DNA of 43,370 nt, taken from positions 1 to 43,370 of the forward strand of contig NZ_KV757764.1 in the NCBI RefSeq assembly GCF_001712795.1, read 5' to 3'. The notes beneath the pieces were generated by a model. The model was not told the DNA's origin and made no database searches. It saw only the letters and a program-made list of their open reading frames with translations. Numbering within the stretch: the stretch's first letter is position 1; the number at the start of each line of letters is the position of its first letter. Source of the stretch: Nostoc sp. KVJ20 (lineage in GTDB: Bacteria; Cyanobacteriota; Cyanobacteriia; Cyanobacteriales; Nostocaceae). The translations under genes were made by a program, and so were the position numbers. Below are positions 1 through 8,000 of this stretch, piece by piece.

Positions 1-2
1 CT

Positions 3-113
3 GTTTCAACAAAAATCATTACGGCAATCGCCAAAACTCTTGGTGTAGAACTGATTGAGATTATGTCTGACTTACGTGTTGAAGTTTCCAAAAATATTTG
101 TACTTCTAGTTGA
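3..113 (+). CDS. C-terminal end of an XRE-family (Cro/CI-type) HTH regulator, partial
   Basis: The gene enters from the left edge of the window and only its last 36 residues are present; the reading frame begins at base 3. The visible peptide contains VSTKIITAIAKTLGVEL followed by IEIMSDL, which is the usual helix-4/helix-5 end of an XRE-type HTH domain, where the recognition helix is followed by I..IA.aLgV....L. The protein stops soon after the domain, so the regulator is probably either a small stand-alone HTH protein or has its HTH at the C-terminus. Its target cannot be seen. It could regulate the small genes that follow on the same strand. Confidence 0.6.
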   Translation, partial: VSTKIITAIAKTLGVELIEIMSDLRVEVSKNICTSS

Positions 114-220
114 TTTTTGTACTCTGAGTTGTTATTATAGAGATATGAAAACAAAAGACGACCGCCCCAGCCTACGAAACTTGTGCGATCGCCCTTTGAC
201 CCTTTGCAGGAATCTATATT

Positions 221-826
221 ATGACTCAATCAGTTTACACACAGCAAACGGCTTCTAGCTTCAACTACAACACATCAACAACAGTTACAGAAGTTCCCTT
301 CAAAGATGAGCAAGCCCTAGCTCAAGCAGAACTGAACAACTATATCGAAACCCAAGCTGAAGCTGTAGCCCCAACCCAAGATCCTCTCACCAGCAGAGAT
401 CGCCGCATCATTGGCGAGATTATCGAAGTTGAACCCGAATCAGTTCGCACAATCTGGATAGAAGGCGGAATCACAGTATGGGTGCAATTAGTCAGTGGTG
501 GACGACTACCATTCGATCGAGACTGGTTCGCCAAAAGAGTTGCACAGGTGAAAGCAACGCTCCCAGAAACACCTCTAGAACGCAACGAACGTCTAAGCAA
601 AGAACTGGAAACAGCTTGCATCAGATTCGGTTTAACTTACGGGCAGATTGACTGGCTTTCCTTCAGCACAACTCTATATCTGAATCACCACCGTGTTGGC
701 TTCGTCGGGTACAACAGAGCAAATCAGTGGTACAGCCGACGTACTCAACTGGGGAGCAGCTACACATTTGACAGCGTTGATGCTGCCATCGCATCACTCG
801 GAGTCAGGCAAGCAGTAGCAGCGTAA
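221..826 (+). CDS. Conserved-looking hypothetical protein, 201 aa
   Basis: I do not recognise a family. The first 60 residues are rich in Q, T, A and E and look disordered. From about residue 62 the protein becomes folded, with alternating strands (RRIIGEIIEVEPESVRTIWIEG, continuing into WVQLVSGGRLPF), and residues 125-195 are rich in aromatic residues (IDWLSFS, YNRANQWYSR). There is no signal peptide and no membrane helix. The ATG is preceded by CAGGA about ten bases upstream. It heads a run of seven or eight plus-strand genes of unknown function that reach to 3704. A hairpin directly downstream (843-875) probably ends or attenuates its transcript. Confidence 0.75.
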   Translation: MTQSVYTQQTASSFNYNTSTTVTEVPFKDEQALAQAELNNYIETQAEAVAPTQDPLTSRDRRIIGEIIEVEPESVRTIWIEGGITVWVQLVSGGRLPFDRDWFAKRVAQVKATLPETPLERNERLSKELETACIRFGLTYGQIDWLSFSTTLYLNHHRVGFVGYNRANQWYSRRTQLGSSYTFDSVDAAIASLGVRQAVAA

Positions 827-842
827 ATATCGAATGTAGAAA

Positions 843-875
843 AAGCGATTGCAACCAAAACAAGTGCAATCGCTT
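843..875 (+). terminator. Perfect 11-bp stem-loop after the 201-aa gene
   Basis: AAGCGATTGCA (843-853) pairs perfectly with TGCAATCGCTT (865-875) around an 11-nt loop. There is no T-tract after it, so it is either a weak terminator or an RNA-stabilising stem. Position, 17 bases after the stop codon, favours an end-of-gene role. Confidence 0.5.
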
Positions 876-902
876 GCTACTTCACCATAAGATGGCTTAA
901 TC

Positions 903-1223
903 ATGGCACACGTCACAATAACTACGCCCTCAGTCAAAACACCTGATTGGGACGAACACGGCGAAAAAATACTCCTGCCACCAACAGATGCAAACGCACA
1001 GGTCATAGAAATTTCCGTTTACAAGCTGGTGTATTGCAATGGTGCTTGTCCCAAAAATTACCGTGTCTATAAAGCTGGCTCAATGCTTGGTTTGGTCTTT
1101 CAACATATAACCCATTGGTCAAACGAGGTGGATGAGATCCGCTATCCCCAGCCATTGAATGCAGTAATCGCACTAGAGAATTTTCTCAAAACTACAAGTA
1201 TTGACAAGACTGTTGCAGCGTAA
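903..1223 (+). CDS. Hypothetical protein, 106 aa
   Basis: No family is recognised. The protein is soluble, with a beta-rich central part (AQVIEISVYKLVYCNGACPKNYRVYKAGS, residues 31-59, given here only as a position and general character) containing two cysteines four residues apart (C45 and C49 region). No signal peptide or TM helix is seen. It ends in VAA, like the preceding 201-aa protein, a small hint of relatedness or shared composition. The start ATG lacks a clear Shine-Dalgarno sequence. It follows the hairpin at 843-875. Confidence 0.6.
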   Translation: MAHVTITTPSVKTPDWDEHGEKILLPPTDANAQVIEISVYKLVYCNGACPKNYRVYKAGSMLGLVFQHITHWSNEVDEIRYPQPLNAVIALENFLKTTSIDKTVAA

Positions 1224-1227
1224 ACCA

Positions 1228-1255
1228 GAATTCTGACTCCTGGCTCCTGAATTCT
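1228..1255. repeat. Nostoc-type dispersed intergenic repeat (GAATTC-flanked)
   Basis: The stretch contains TGACTCCTGGCTCCTGA between two GAATTC sites. A closely related stretch (TGGCTCCTGGCTGCTGAATT) occurs at 36020-36039 before the large minus-strand gene's stop codon. Such CTCCTG/GAATTC runs are common intergenic filler in Nostoc genomes; no function is known to me. Confidence 0.4.
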
Positions 1256-1280
1256 CCCTAACTATTCACCAATTAAAACA

Positions 1281-1607
1281 ATGGAACCAACAATATCAAT
1301 TCCACAAGGTTGGAAATATCCACGTTTTACCTTTGGACAACGTACAGAACGAGGCGTGATTATAGGCTTAAAGTACTACTCCGAAGATACACTTTTAGCT
1401 CATGAATTTGGCGAAGGCTGGCGTTATGTACTGCTGCCTGACAAGAATTGTGAAGACGAAGAATACCACCTTGAAGACGCACTGGAATTACTCACACCAC
1501 AGGAATTAAAAGCACAAATAGAAGCAGAGATTAACAAACGTTTACGTCAAGTTGAATTGCTGACACACGAGCTAAAAGCAATTCCTGGAGGCATAGCTAA
1601 TGGCTAA
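1281..1607 (+). CDS. Hypothetical protein, 108 aa
   Basis: No family is recognised. The N-terminal 60 residues look like a small beta domain (RFTFGQRTERGVIIGLKYY, then WRYVLLPDKN), resembling compact SH3-like folds, but this is only an impression. The C-terminal 45 residues are a charged helix (LTPQELKAQIEAEINKRLRQ) that probably forms a coiled coil. It overlaps the next gene by 8 bp, and the end of this gene carries GGAGG about 8 bases before the downstream ATG, so the two are likely translationally coupled. Confidence 0.65.
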   Translation: MEPTISIPQGWKYPRFTFGQRTERGVIIGLKYYSEDTLLAHEFGEGWRYVLLPDKNCEDEEYHLEDALELLTPQELKAQIEAEINKRLRQVELLTHELKAIPGGIANG

Positions 1608-1815
1608 ACCGCCTAAAAACTGCTCTGACCTCACGGCTGCTAGCTTGCTGCTTTTCTTGCGCCGCTATGGTGGTTCTGCTCCTTTACACAGTATTAATTT
1701 CTCACGAACAGTAATCCAATCTTTGCTTGATAGAGAACTAGTGCGAGTACAGAATACCAAACACGGTTTTTTACTGACGATTACACAAGATTCTGACAAA
1801 TTGCCGACTAACTAA
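1600..1815 (+). CDS. Small hypothetical protein with winged-helix-like composition, 71 aa
   Basis: The 71-residue protein reads as helices followed by a short strand pair: LTAASLLLFLRRYG, SRTVIQSLLDRELVRV, then a hairpin-like KHGFLLTITQD. This order (helix, helix, 'ldrelv', beta wing) resembles a minimal winged-helix DNA-binding domain, but no diagnostic motif is present and the call is inference. It overlaps the 3' end of the 108-aa gene by 8 bp and has a good ribosome binding site (GGAGG) inside that gene, indicating coupling. Confidence 0.6.
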   Translation: MAKPPKNCSDLTAASLLLFLRRYGGSAPLHSINFSRTVIQSLLDRELVRVQNTKHGFLLTITQDSDKLPTN

Positions 1816-1859
1816 GCCCATTAACTCACTAAAACAAACACAACAAATACAACACCATC

Positions 1860-2621
1860 ATGGAAACCATCAAAATCAACAACAGCGTTTTTCTCATCCC
1901 ACCCAGTCAACCAAAACTACAAGCTAATTGTGCTAAAGAATACGGGCAATTTCTTCTCGATTGCCCTCCAAAACTGACAATTTTAGAAGCACAGGCAGGT
2001 GGTTATCTCAAAGGAAATAAGGCAGACTTTGCGATCGCAATCTCTCGCCCTGACCGTCTACTCACAATCAACGAGAACTTCACCAATGAACCATTTACCG
2101 AATTGTGGGTGATTCCAGTGACAGGCGGACTTAAAGACCAGTTCAAGGGGCCAGCTTCCATGCTTTTGAGTTTTCTGATGCACCGCCGGAGTAAGGATTC
2201 ATTTGCTGGACTGTACAACCATTTCGCTCATCGTGCTTTCCAACAATGGTGTGAGGATGGAATGCCCGGAGATCCGAAAGAATTCTGCTACGCCGCGATC
2301 GCATCTGTCCTCAAAAACTACATCTTCTGCGCCGAGTTCCAGAAGGTAGAAGGTGCGTTGGGAACGTATTGGTTCATTCAGTGGTCGTACCGTAACCCAC
2401 AATCTGATTTTGAGCATGATGCTCTCGTTGCAGCCGAGATGATTCGCTCTGGTGCAGAATCAGGGGCAACACTGCAATGGGTGACTAACGAGACTTACGA
2501 ACGCTGGGCATCAAACGCGATTGTTACCGTGCCTGCATTCCCGGCTGTTTCGGAAGCAGAGGCAAGAGCATCTTTACAAGCTCAAAATCACCAAGTATTG
2601 CCACAAGGTAACAAACGGTAA
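1860..2621 (+). CDS. Hypothetical protein, 253 aa
   Basis: I do not recognise the family. It is a soluble protein without signal peptide or TM segments. Residues about 80-190 are rich in aromatic and basic residues, with helical stretches (GPASMLLSFLMHRR, FCYAAIASVLKNYIFC). The last 25 residues are an Ala/Glu/Gln-rich tail. Two HIP1 octamers lie inside it. A hairpin with an 8-bp stem follows 15 bases after its stop. It sits in the middle of the plus-strand block of unknown plasmid genes; gene context gives no function. Confidence 0.7.
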   Translation: METIKINNSVFLIPPSQPKLQANCAKEYGQFLLDCPPKLTILEAQAGGYLKGNKADFAIAISRPDRLLTINENFTNEPFTELWVIPVTGGLKDQFKGPASMLLSFLMHRRSKDSFAGLYNHFAHRAFQQWCEDGMPGDPKEFCYAAIASVLKNYIFCAEFQKVEGALGTYWFIQWSYRNPQSDFEHDALVAAEMIRSGAESGATLQWVTNETYERWASNAIVTVPAFPAVSEAEARASLQAQNHQVLPQGNKR

Positions 2622-2635
2622 TTAAGCATTATAAA

Positions 2636-2657
2636 GGCGATTCGCTCAAGAGTCGCC
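2636..2657 (+). terminator. Stem-loop after the 253-aa gene
   Basis: GGCGATTC (2636-2643) can pair with GAGTCGCC (2650-2657), seven Watson-Crick pairs and one G-U, around a 6-nt loop GCTCAA. No T-tract follows. Probably a 3'-end stem rather than a strong intrinsic terminator. Confidence 0.4.
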
Positions 2658-2686
2658 ACTACATCAATTAGCAACAAAATCAATCA

Positions 2687-2956
2687 ATGAAAATCGGTAC
2701 TGTCTCGATTAGTTATTCGAGAAAATTTAACTTGGGCAACTACGAATCTCTCGAAGTAGGCTGCTCTCTCTGGGCGCAAGTGGAAGATGAAGAAGATGCT
2801 TCGGGCGTAGTTCAATTCCTCTATCACCAAGCCAAAGCAGCAGTCAAAGACGCTGCAATGCCCCTGATTAAAGCTAACGAATTTCAAATCAGTAAAGCCA
2901 AATCCCAAAAGAAGGTGGCAACTGATGAGGGTGTTGGGGAATTAGAGGATTTATGA
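2687..2956 (+). CDS. Small conserved-looking protein of phage/plasmid type, 89 aa
   Basis: The sequence opens with a beta segment (VSISYSRKFNLGNYESLEVG) followed by WAQVEDEEDA and a helix QAKAAVKDAAMPLI. The arrangement 'K.NLGNYES.ev...l.a.v.e.ed......ly..ak..v' is one I associate with small proteins of phages and cyanobacterial plasmids of unknown function. Its stop codon overlaps the next start as ATGA, indicating translational coupling. No catalytic motif or membrane segment is visible. Confidence 0.65.
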   Translation: MKIGTVSISYSRKFNLGNYESLEVGCSLWAQVEDEEDASGVVQFLYHQAKAAVKDAAMPLIKANEFQISKAKSQKKVATDEGVGELEDL

Positions 2957-3276
2957 AACAACTAACAGGTTCTATTCCGATCGCAGCACTACCACCATCT
3001 ACTGCGGCCTGGAGCAAAAAAGAACTCCTTGAAACAATTGAATGGCTCCAATCCGAGGGAGCAGCAACCCAAACCAATCTCAAACTATTGACTGCAATTG
3101 TTGAATCAATTCTTTGGTCTGAAGAATCCTATACCAGATTTTTGCAATGCGGGTTTGATGCTGCAATTGAACTATTTGATATTACTTCTCAAAACTGGGA
3201 GTTTGAAGAATCAACGTCATCACCTCACAACCCCAGAAATTGGGACGAATACAAGCGGCTAGAAAAACACCAATAA
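2953..3276 (+). CDS. Hypothetical protein, 107 aa, coupled to the 89-aa gene
   Basis: The gene overlaps the preceding one by 4 bp (ATGA). The protein is mostly helical (KKELLETIEWLQSEG, TNLKLLTAIVESILW), acidic, and has an unstructured C-terminal tail. No known family, signal peptide or TM helix is seen. Tight coupling suggests the two proteins act together. Confidence 0.6.
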   Translation: MKQLTGSIPIAALPPSTAAWSKKELLETIEWLQSEGAATQTNLKLLTAIVESILWSEESYTRFLQCGFDAAIELFDITSQNWEFEESTSSPHNPRNWDEYKRLEKHQ

Positions 3277-3314
3277 TATTTCTTCAGCTTATTTAGTCAT
3301 AAGAGGAATAAGAA

Positions 3315-3704
3315 ATGAAAAGAAAATGGACTCCTGAAGAATTAGAAATACTCGAAGAAATGTCTGAAGCATATATACCCAAGCAGATAGCATACAGACT
3401 CAGAATCCGAGGCTATCATCGTACAACATTAGCTGTTCATAAAAAGCTCTATGCGTTGGGTTATTCTGCACGTCCCACTCTGGACAATTATAGTTGTAAC
3501 CAAATTGCTCAAGCTCTCTCCTTAAACCCCTGTACTGTTGCTAGATGGGTAAGACTAGGTTGGCTTAAAGCCATGCGACGTTCTGCTAGAAATTATTTAG
3601 TCAAGAGTCGGGATTTAAAACGGTTTTTCAAGAATCCTCCACAATCAATCAAAAAGCGGATTGCTGCGATAGATCCGCAAGTTGTTCGGTATTTAGTTGG
3701 GTAA
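3315..3704 (+). CDS. DNA-binding protein with two HTH domains (SANT/GcrA-like plus MerR/excisionase-like), 129 aa
   Basis: Residues 4-51 start with KWTPEELEILEEM and contain IPKQIAYRL and TTLAVHKKLYALG, the layout of a Myb/SANT- or GcrA-like helical DNA-binding unit. Residues 58-107 read YSCNQIAQALSLNPCTVARW then RLGWLKAMRR and YLVKSRDLKRFF, the typical helix-turn-helix plus wing of MerR-like/excisionase 'DNA-binding domain, excisionase family' proteins. The combination suggests a sequence-specific regulator or a recombination directionality factor. A good Shine-Dalgarno (AGAGGAA) precedes the ATG. It lies just before the TnpB gene; no integrase is nearby. The family assignment is inferred from the motif pattern. 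Confidence 0.65.
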   Translation: MKRKWTPEELEILEEMSEAYIPKQIAYRLRIRGYHRTTLAVHKKLYALGYSARPTLDNYSCNQIAQALSLNPCTVARWVRLGWLKAMRRSARNYLVKSRDLKRFFKNPPQSIKKRIAAIDPQVVRYLVG

Positions 3705-3722
3705 TCAACTTCGCAAATAGCA

Positions 3723-3736
3723 TAACTAAGTAGTTA
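3723..3736. repeat. Palindrome upstream of tnpB
   Basis: TAACTA-AG-TAGTTA is a 6-bp inverted repeat ending 14 bases before the TnpB start. It could be part of the left end of the insertion sequence or its promoter region. No matching hairpin that would fix the element boundary was found. Confidence 0.3.
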
Positions 3737-3750
3737 CGGAGATTAGATAG

Positions 3751-4836
3751 ATGCTGCTAGGCTTTAAAACTGAATTGAAATTAAATAATAAGCAGCTTAC
3801 AGCATTTTTAAAGCATTGCGGAGTGGCAAGACACGCTTGGAATTGGGGGTTAGCTTTGACCAAGCAAATATTAGATCACAACAAAGCTAACCCAGCAGAG
3901 AAGATTAAGTTTCCTAGTTATTTTGATTTGTGTAAATGGTTAGTAGCATTAGTCAAGAAAGAAAATCCTTGGTATTATGAATGCTCTAAATCAACACCCC
4001 AGCAATCACTAATAGCATTAAGAATCGCTTGGGATAGATGTTTTAAAAGAATCTCAGGTATTCCCAAATTTAAGAAAACAGGTCAGCATGATAGTTTCAC
4101 TTTAGAAGGAGATGTAAAAATTTTAGGAAACAACAAAATTCAAGTCCCTAAAATTGGAGTGCTTACAACTTATGAAAGATTACCTCAAGTTACGCCTAAG
4201 TCAGTTACAATTAGCCGTAAGGCTGACAGATGGTTTATTAGCTTCAGGCTAGAAGTGGAACAACAAGAGTCAAACTTAAAGAGTATTGTAGGTGTGGATT
4301 TAGGAATAAAGAGTTTAGCTACTTTGTCAACAGGAGAAGTAATCGAAGGAGCTAAATCTTATAAAAGGTACGAAAGTAAATTAAGCAGACTACAATGGTT
4401 AAATAGACGTAAGGTTATTGGGTCAAATAACTGGAAGAAAATTCAATTAAAAATTGCTAAGTTACACAGAAAGATTGCTAACATCCGTAAAGATACACTA
4501 CACAAACTTACAACACTGTTAGCCAAAAACCACGGAACAGTAGTAATTGAAGACCTCAACGTTAAAGGGATGTTAGCTAATCGTAAACTGGCTAAAGCAG
4601 TTTTAGATATGGGCTTTTATGAATTACGTCGGCAACTAACTTACAAATGCAAGCTCTATGGCTCAAAACTTGTAGTAGTTGACAGATGGTTTCCTAGTTC
4701 TAAGACTTGTTCTCACTGTGGCACTAAAAAAGAAACTCTGCTGCTAAGGCAAAGAGTGTTTGAGTGTAAATATTGCGGTTTTACCTCTGATAGAGATTTA
4801 AACGCCGCCATCAATTTGTCTAAAGCTGTCAGTTAG
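3751..4836 (+). CDS. tnpB: RNA-guided endonuclease TnpB (IS200/IS605-type OrfB), intact
   Basis: TnpB is the RuvC-type nuclease of IS200/IS605 elements, guided by an RNA made from its own 3' end. The 361-residue length is typical. The RuvC triad is intact: D183 in GVDLGIKSLAT, E267 in VVIEDLNVKGM, and the final Asp in TSDRDLNAAINL (D347/D349). A four-cysteine zinc ribbon is present (C320-x2-C323 and C339-x2-C342). The N-terminal HTH-like region (GFKTELKLNNKQ, RHAWNWGL) is also standard. No TnpA (Y1 transposase) gene occurs in the window, so this is a solo tnpB copy. It lies between a block of plus-strand unknown genes and a minus-strand ATPase operon. Confidence 0.92.
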   Translation: MLLGFKTELKLNNKQLTAFLKHCGVARHAWNWGLALTKQILDHNKANPAEKIKFPSYFDLCKWLVALVKKENPWYYECSKSTPQQSLIALRIAWDRCFKRISGIPKFKKTGQHDSFTLEGDVKILGNNKIQVPKIGVLTTYERLPQVTPKSVTISRKADRWFISFRLEVEQQESNLKSIVGVDLGIKSLATLSTGEVIEGAKSYKRYESKLSRLQWLNRRKVIGSNNWKKIQLKIAKLHRKIANIRKDTLHKLTTLLAKNHGTVVIEDLNVKGMLANRKLAKAVLDMGFYELRRQLTYKCKLYGSKLVVVDRWFPSSKTCSHCGTKKETLLLRQRVFECKYCGFTSDRDLNAAINLSKAVS

Positions 4837-4892
4837 ACAGTATTAGCCTGTGGACTGGTTGAAGCCGACTTCTCCAGAATGAAACAGGAAAT
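4780..4892 (+). ncRNA. Probable TnpB guide RNA (omega/reRNA) scaffold overlapping the tnpB 3' end
   Basis: In IS200/IS605 elements the guide RNA comes from the tnpB 3' end and right end. Here the stop codon sits in a hairpin (CTGTC-AGTTA-GACAG, 4826-4840), followed by TAGCCTGTGGACT, a second hairpin (GAAG-CCGA-CTTC, 4861-4872) and GAATGAAACAGGAAAT. The last string resembles the ends of cyanobacterial tnpB elements that I recall as 'GATGAAGCAGGAAAT'. The 5' and 3' limits given here are approximate, and the guide start is not established. Confidence 0.45.
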
Positions 4893-4900
4893 AAACAAAG

Positions 4901-5039
4901 CCTAAAACGATTTAATAAAGATAATTTATCTATTTATAGATAGTTTTAGGCAGGAGTTATGTAACGGATGAAATGTCCACGCTTTATTAAGATGTTGATA
5001 ATAGTTTAGCTATTAAAAACTCTACTATTCCCAAATAGT
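4901..5039. repeat. Nested inverted repeats between convergent genes (IS right end or bidirectional terminator)
   Basis: CCTAAAAC (4901-4908) is inverted at 4943-4950 (GTTTTAGG). Immediately inside the right arm lies TATCTA-TTTA-TAGATA (4927-4942). TTAATAAAG (4912-4920) is inverted at 4981-4989. Two further hairpins follow: TAATAG/CTATTA (4999-5015) and ACTATT/AATAGT (5024-5039). The region separates tnpB and the large minus-strand ATPase gene, which converge here, so it may serve as a terminator for both; alternatively the first palindrome is the element's right-end structure. Confidence 0.5.
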
Positions 5040-5090
5040 CTGTATAGAAGCATAACTATTAAAGCCGTAACTTCTTAATATTGGCTCTCA

Positions 5091-8000
5091 CTAATTAGCA
5101 ATTCCATAGTAAATTTGAAATGCTTCGATAGCTTCTTGGGTTTGTGTTCCCCAGATCCCATCTAATGGGCCATTGTAGAAGCCTCTAGCATTTAACCATT
5201 TTTGTAACTCACGAATTTTATTGTTATATCTACGAGGAGTAATTTCAAGATTATTAAAAAATTTTTTAGTTAAATTTTGAGAATTGTCTAAACCTTGTAG
5301 GTTAATATTTCTTGTATTCAATTTTGAAATACTCATATCATTAACTAATGAGCTGATAGCTATATCACCAACTACTGGGCCTACAGCCCTAGGTAGAAAA
5401 GGAACTGCTAGAATAGATTGTTGAGTATTAACAGTTTCTATTCGCTGACTAGATGCTGATTTTCGATTACTGTTACCATCTATAAAAGAAAGCCCTATAT
5501 TATATCTTTCTCTCAATCTTGTGATAATTTTCTCACCACTTGATAAGGGATAAGATTGAGAGATAGTGGTGATATCACTTGTGTTGGGTGAAAGTAGATT
5601 TAATTGTCTGGGGTTTTTATGCACTCTGTTTAGATTTTGGGGGTATAACTCAGCTATATTATTAAGAGAGATTGACTCAGTACTACTAATACCAATTGCT
5701 CCACGACCTGTAATAGTAAAACTACCTCTATTTTCAGATCCAAGCTTACCAGTATCATCCTTTAAAATAAGGTTATTAACATTAATACTGATATTTCCTT
5801 GGTGTCCACGAAACGTGCCATTGTCATCATATAAAGGCTCAGATATCCCCAAAATTTCACTAGCATTAATAGTTATATTTCCTCCATTTCCAGAAAATAC
5901 GTAAGGCTTCTCCTCTAAAGGCTTAGATACCCTTGTTAACAATTTTTCTAATAAATGTTGACAGATTCTACCATTAGTATTTATTCCTAAAGCTTTTTGG
6001 AATTTCAGTACAGAGGCTTCAGTTAAATCATCAAACTTTCCCGTTAATTCACCATTATAGAATCCTAATTTTTTTAATTGCTTTTGTATTTCAAGTGCTG
6101 CTGAAGCATTACTACCAAACTGTAATATCTCTCTACGCCTACACTCTCTGTTTAATGAAATTAAATCTTTATTATTTCTATTTATGCTGGTACTTGAACT
6201 TCTAGAAAGCAATGATGATTTTTTTGAATCAGTTATATTTATTTGAGAATTATAATAAGTATCGATTATTATTGGTTCTACATTCAAAGTTGTTGATGTT
6301 GGATAACCACTTGGCGAAACTGTGCTAACTTTGTCATTAATATTGGGAAACTCTATAACAGTTTTTTTCTCAGTCAAACTAGTGATACGGTCTCTCGCTA
6401 CTACAGTTGACTCTCTTGGATCAAATTGAGAAGCTAAACTGTCTCTACCTTCATTATTTGTACCGTGTGTTATGGCGTACAATTGCTTTAAGTCAGATAC
6501 TGCTTCCTTAAGTTTATCTTGAGCTTTTGTGTATCCAACTTTAAGCTCTTGATACTTCTGTGCTTCTTTTTCTAACTCTTCATTTTTCTTGTTGATTACT
6601 AAAGAAATTTTTTCTAGTTCTATTTTTGCATTTATAAGATTTTGTTTTTCGATTTGAGTTTGCTTTTCTGCTCCTTTTTGCTTTTTCTCAGCCAGCTTAA
6701 TTTTTTCGGAAGCTATATTATTATATTTTTCAAGATTTGCTTGCTTTTTTTTAACATTCTCTACCTCTAAATTTTTCTCATTAATTTGTTGATTAACTTC
6801 TTGGCGTTCTTTTTCAGCGTTGTACAACTTTTGATTAGCTTTTTGAGTTTCTATCTGTGCTAATTTTTCTTTTCGTAATGCTATATTTAGATTCGTGCTA
6901 GTAAATATTAATAGCATTACTGCTATCGATGAAATCACAGCTAATCCAGTAAATCCCTTACGGATGGTTTTTTTAGCTTGATGCTGGGCTTCTGCTAATA
7001 TTTGATTTGCTTTTTCTGCTGCTTCTAAAGCAAGTTTAACCTCTTTTTTTTCTAATTCTTGGCTTGCTGATAAAAACTGATAATCTTCGTTACTCAAACT
7101 TTTATCTGATGCCCAAGTTAAGGCTTCTTGTAGTGCTTGCCCTCGTAGTAATCTTGATTGATCTTGATAACAAGAAACAATCCAAGCATTTATGGCTTCA
7201 GCATAGGGACGCAGAGTAGCAAGTTCTTCGTCTACCCAATTTGAGGTAAAAATTGAAGCATATATGCGATTATAAACTTTTAACTTGCCTTGCTCTTTGA
7301 CAACTAAGCCTGAAAGTTGAAGTTCTTTTTGTGCAGGACTATTATCAGCTAATATTTCTCCTTGTTGAAGAATTTTTTGATAAAGTCCTAGTAGCCGACC
7401 AGCACGTTGCTTACTCCTAATAATACGGTCACGAATAGTTCTTAGATGTTCTGGGTTATCCTGGGCTTCCCAATTTTCAAGCAAGTATAATTTTATTAGT
7501 TGTTCTACCCACTCGGACTCTTGCACAACAGGAAGGGGAAATTCACACGTATAGATAATCTGACAGAGCTTTTGAGTTAAAAATGGTTGACCACCTGTCC
7601 AGCTTAATACTTGCCTTAAAACTGCTTGTGGGTTGCTAACTTTATCTGTTAATCCTGCCGCTAAAGTTTGAGTTTCATATAAGTTAAAACCACTCAACTC
7701 AATAGCTCTCCCAATATTGAAAGGTGTGCGAGTTTTATCTTTAATTAAATCAGAAGGAGTAGCGACACCTAGCAAAACAAATGAAAGCCGTCTATATAAA
7801 GGATTATTAACGCGCTGGTTATAACAGGCTCGGATAAATGCAAAAAAATCATCTGTTGAAAAATTTAAACTGAGAGTACTATCAATTTCATCAATAAAAA
7901 TAACAATATTTTCAATAATTTCTAATAGTAATACCTGCTCAATAAATTCACTTAATTTCTGCACAGATGGTAACTGTTCGCGTTCACGCCACCAATTTCG

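Noticed and set aside
55..258. 67-codon plus-strand open frame overlapping the left-edge regulator and the first gene
   Set aside because: It overlaps two better-supported frames, has no ribosome site and no coding character; the ATG-opened 221 gene explains the region.
3315..3704. Two-HTH protein considered as TnpA or resolvase partner of TnpB
   Set aside because: No Y1 HUH motif or serine-recombinase catalytic residues; it is only a DNA-binding protein.
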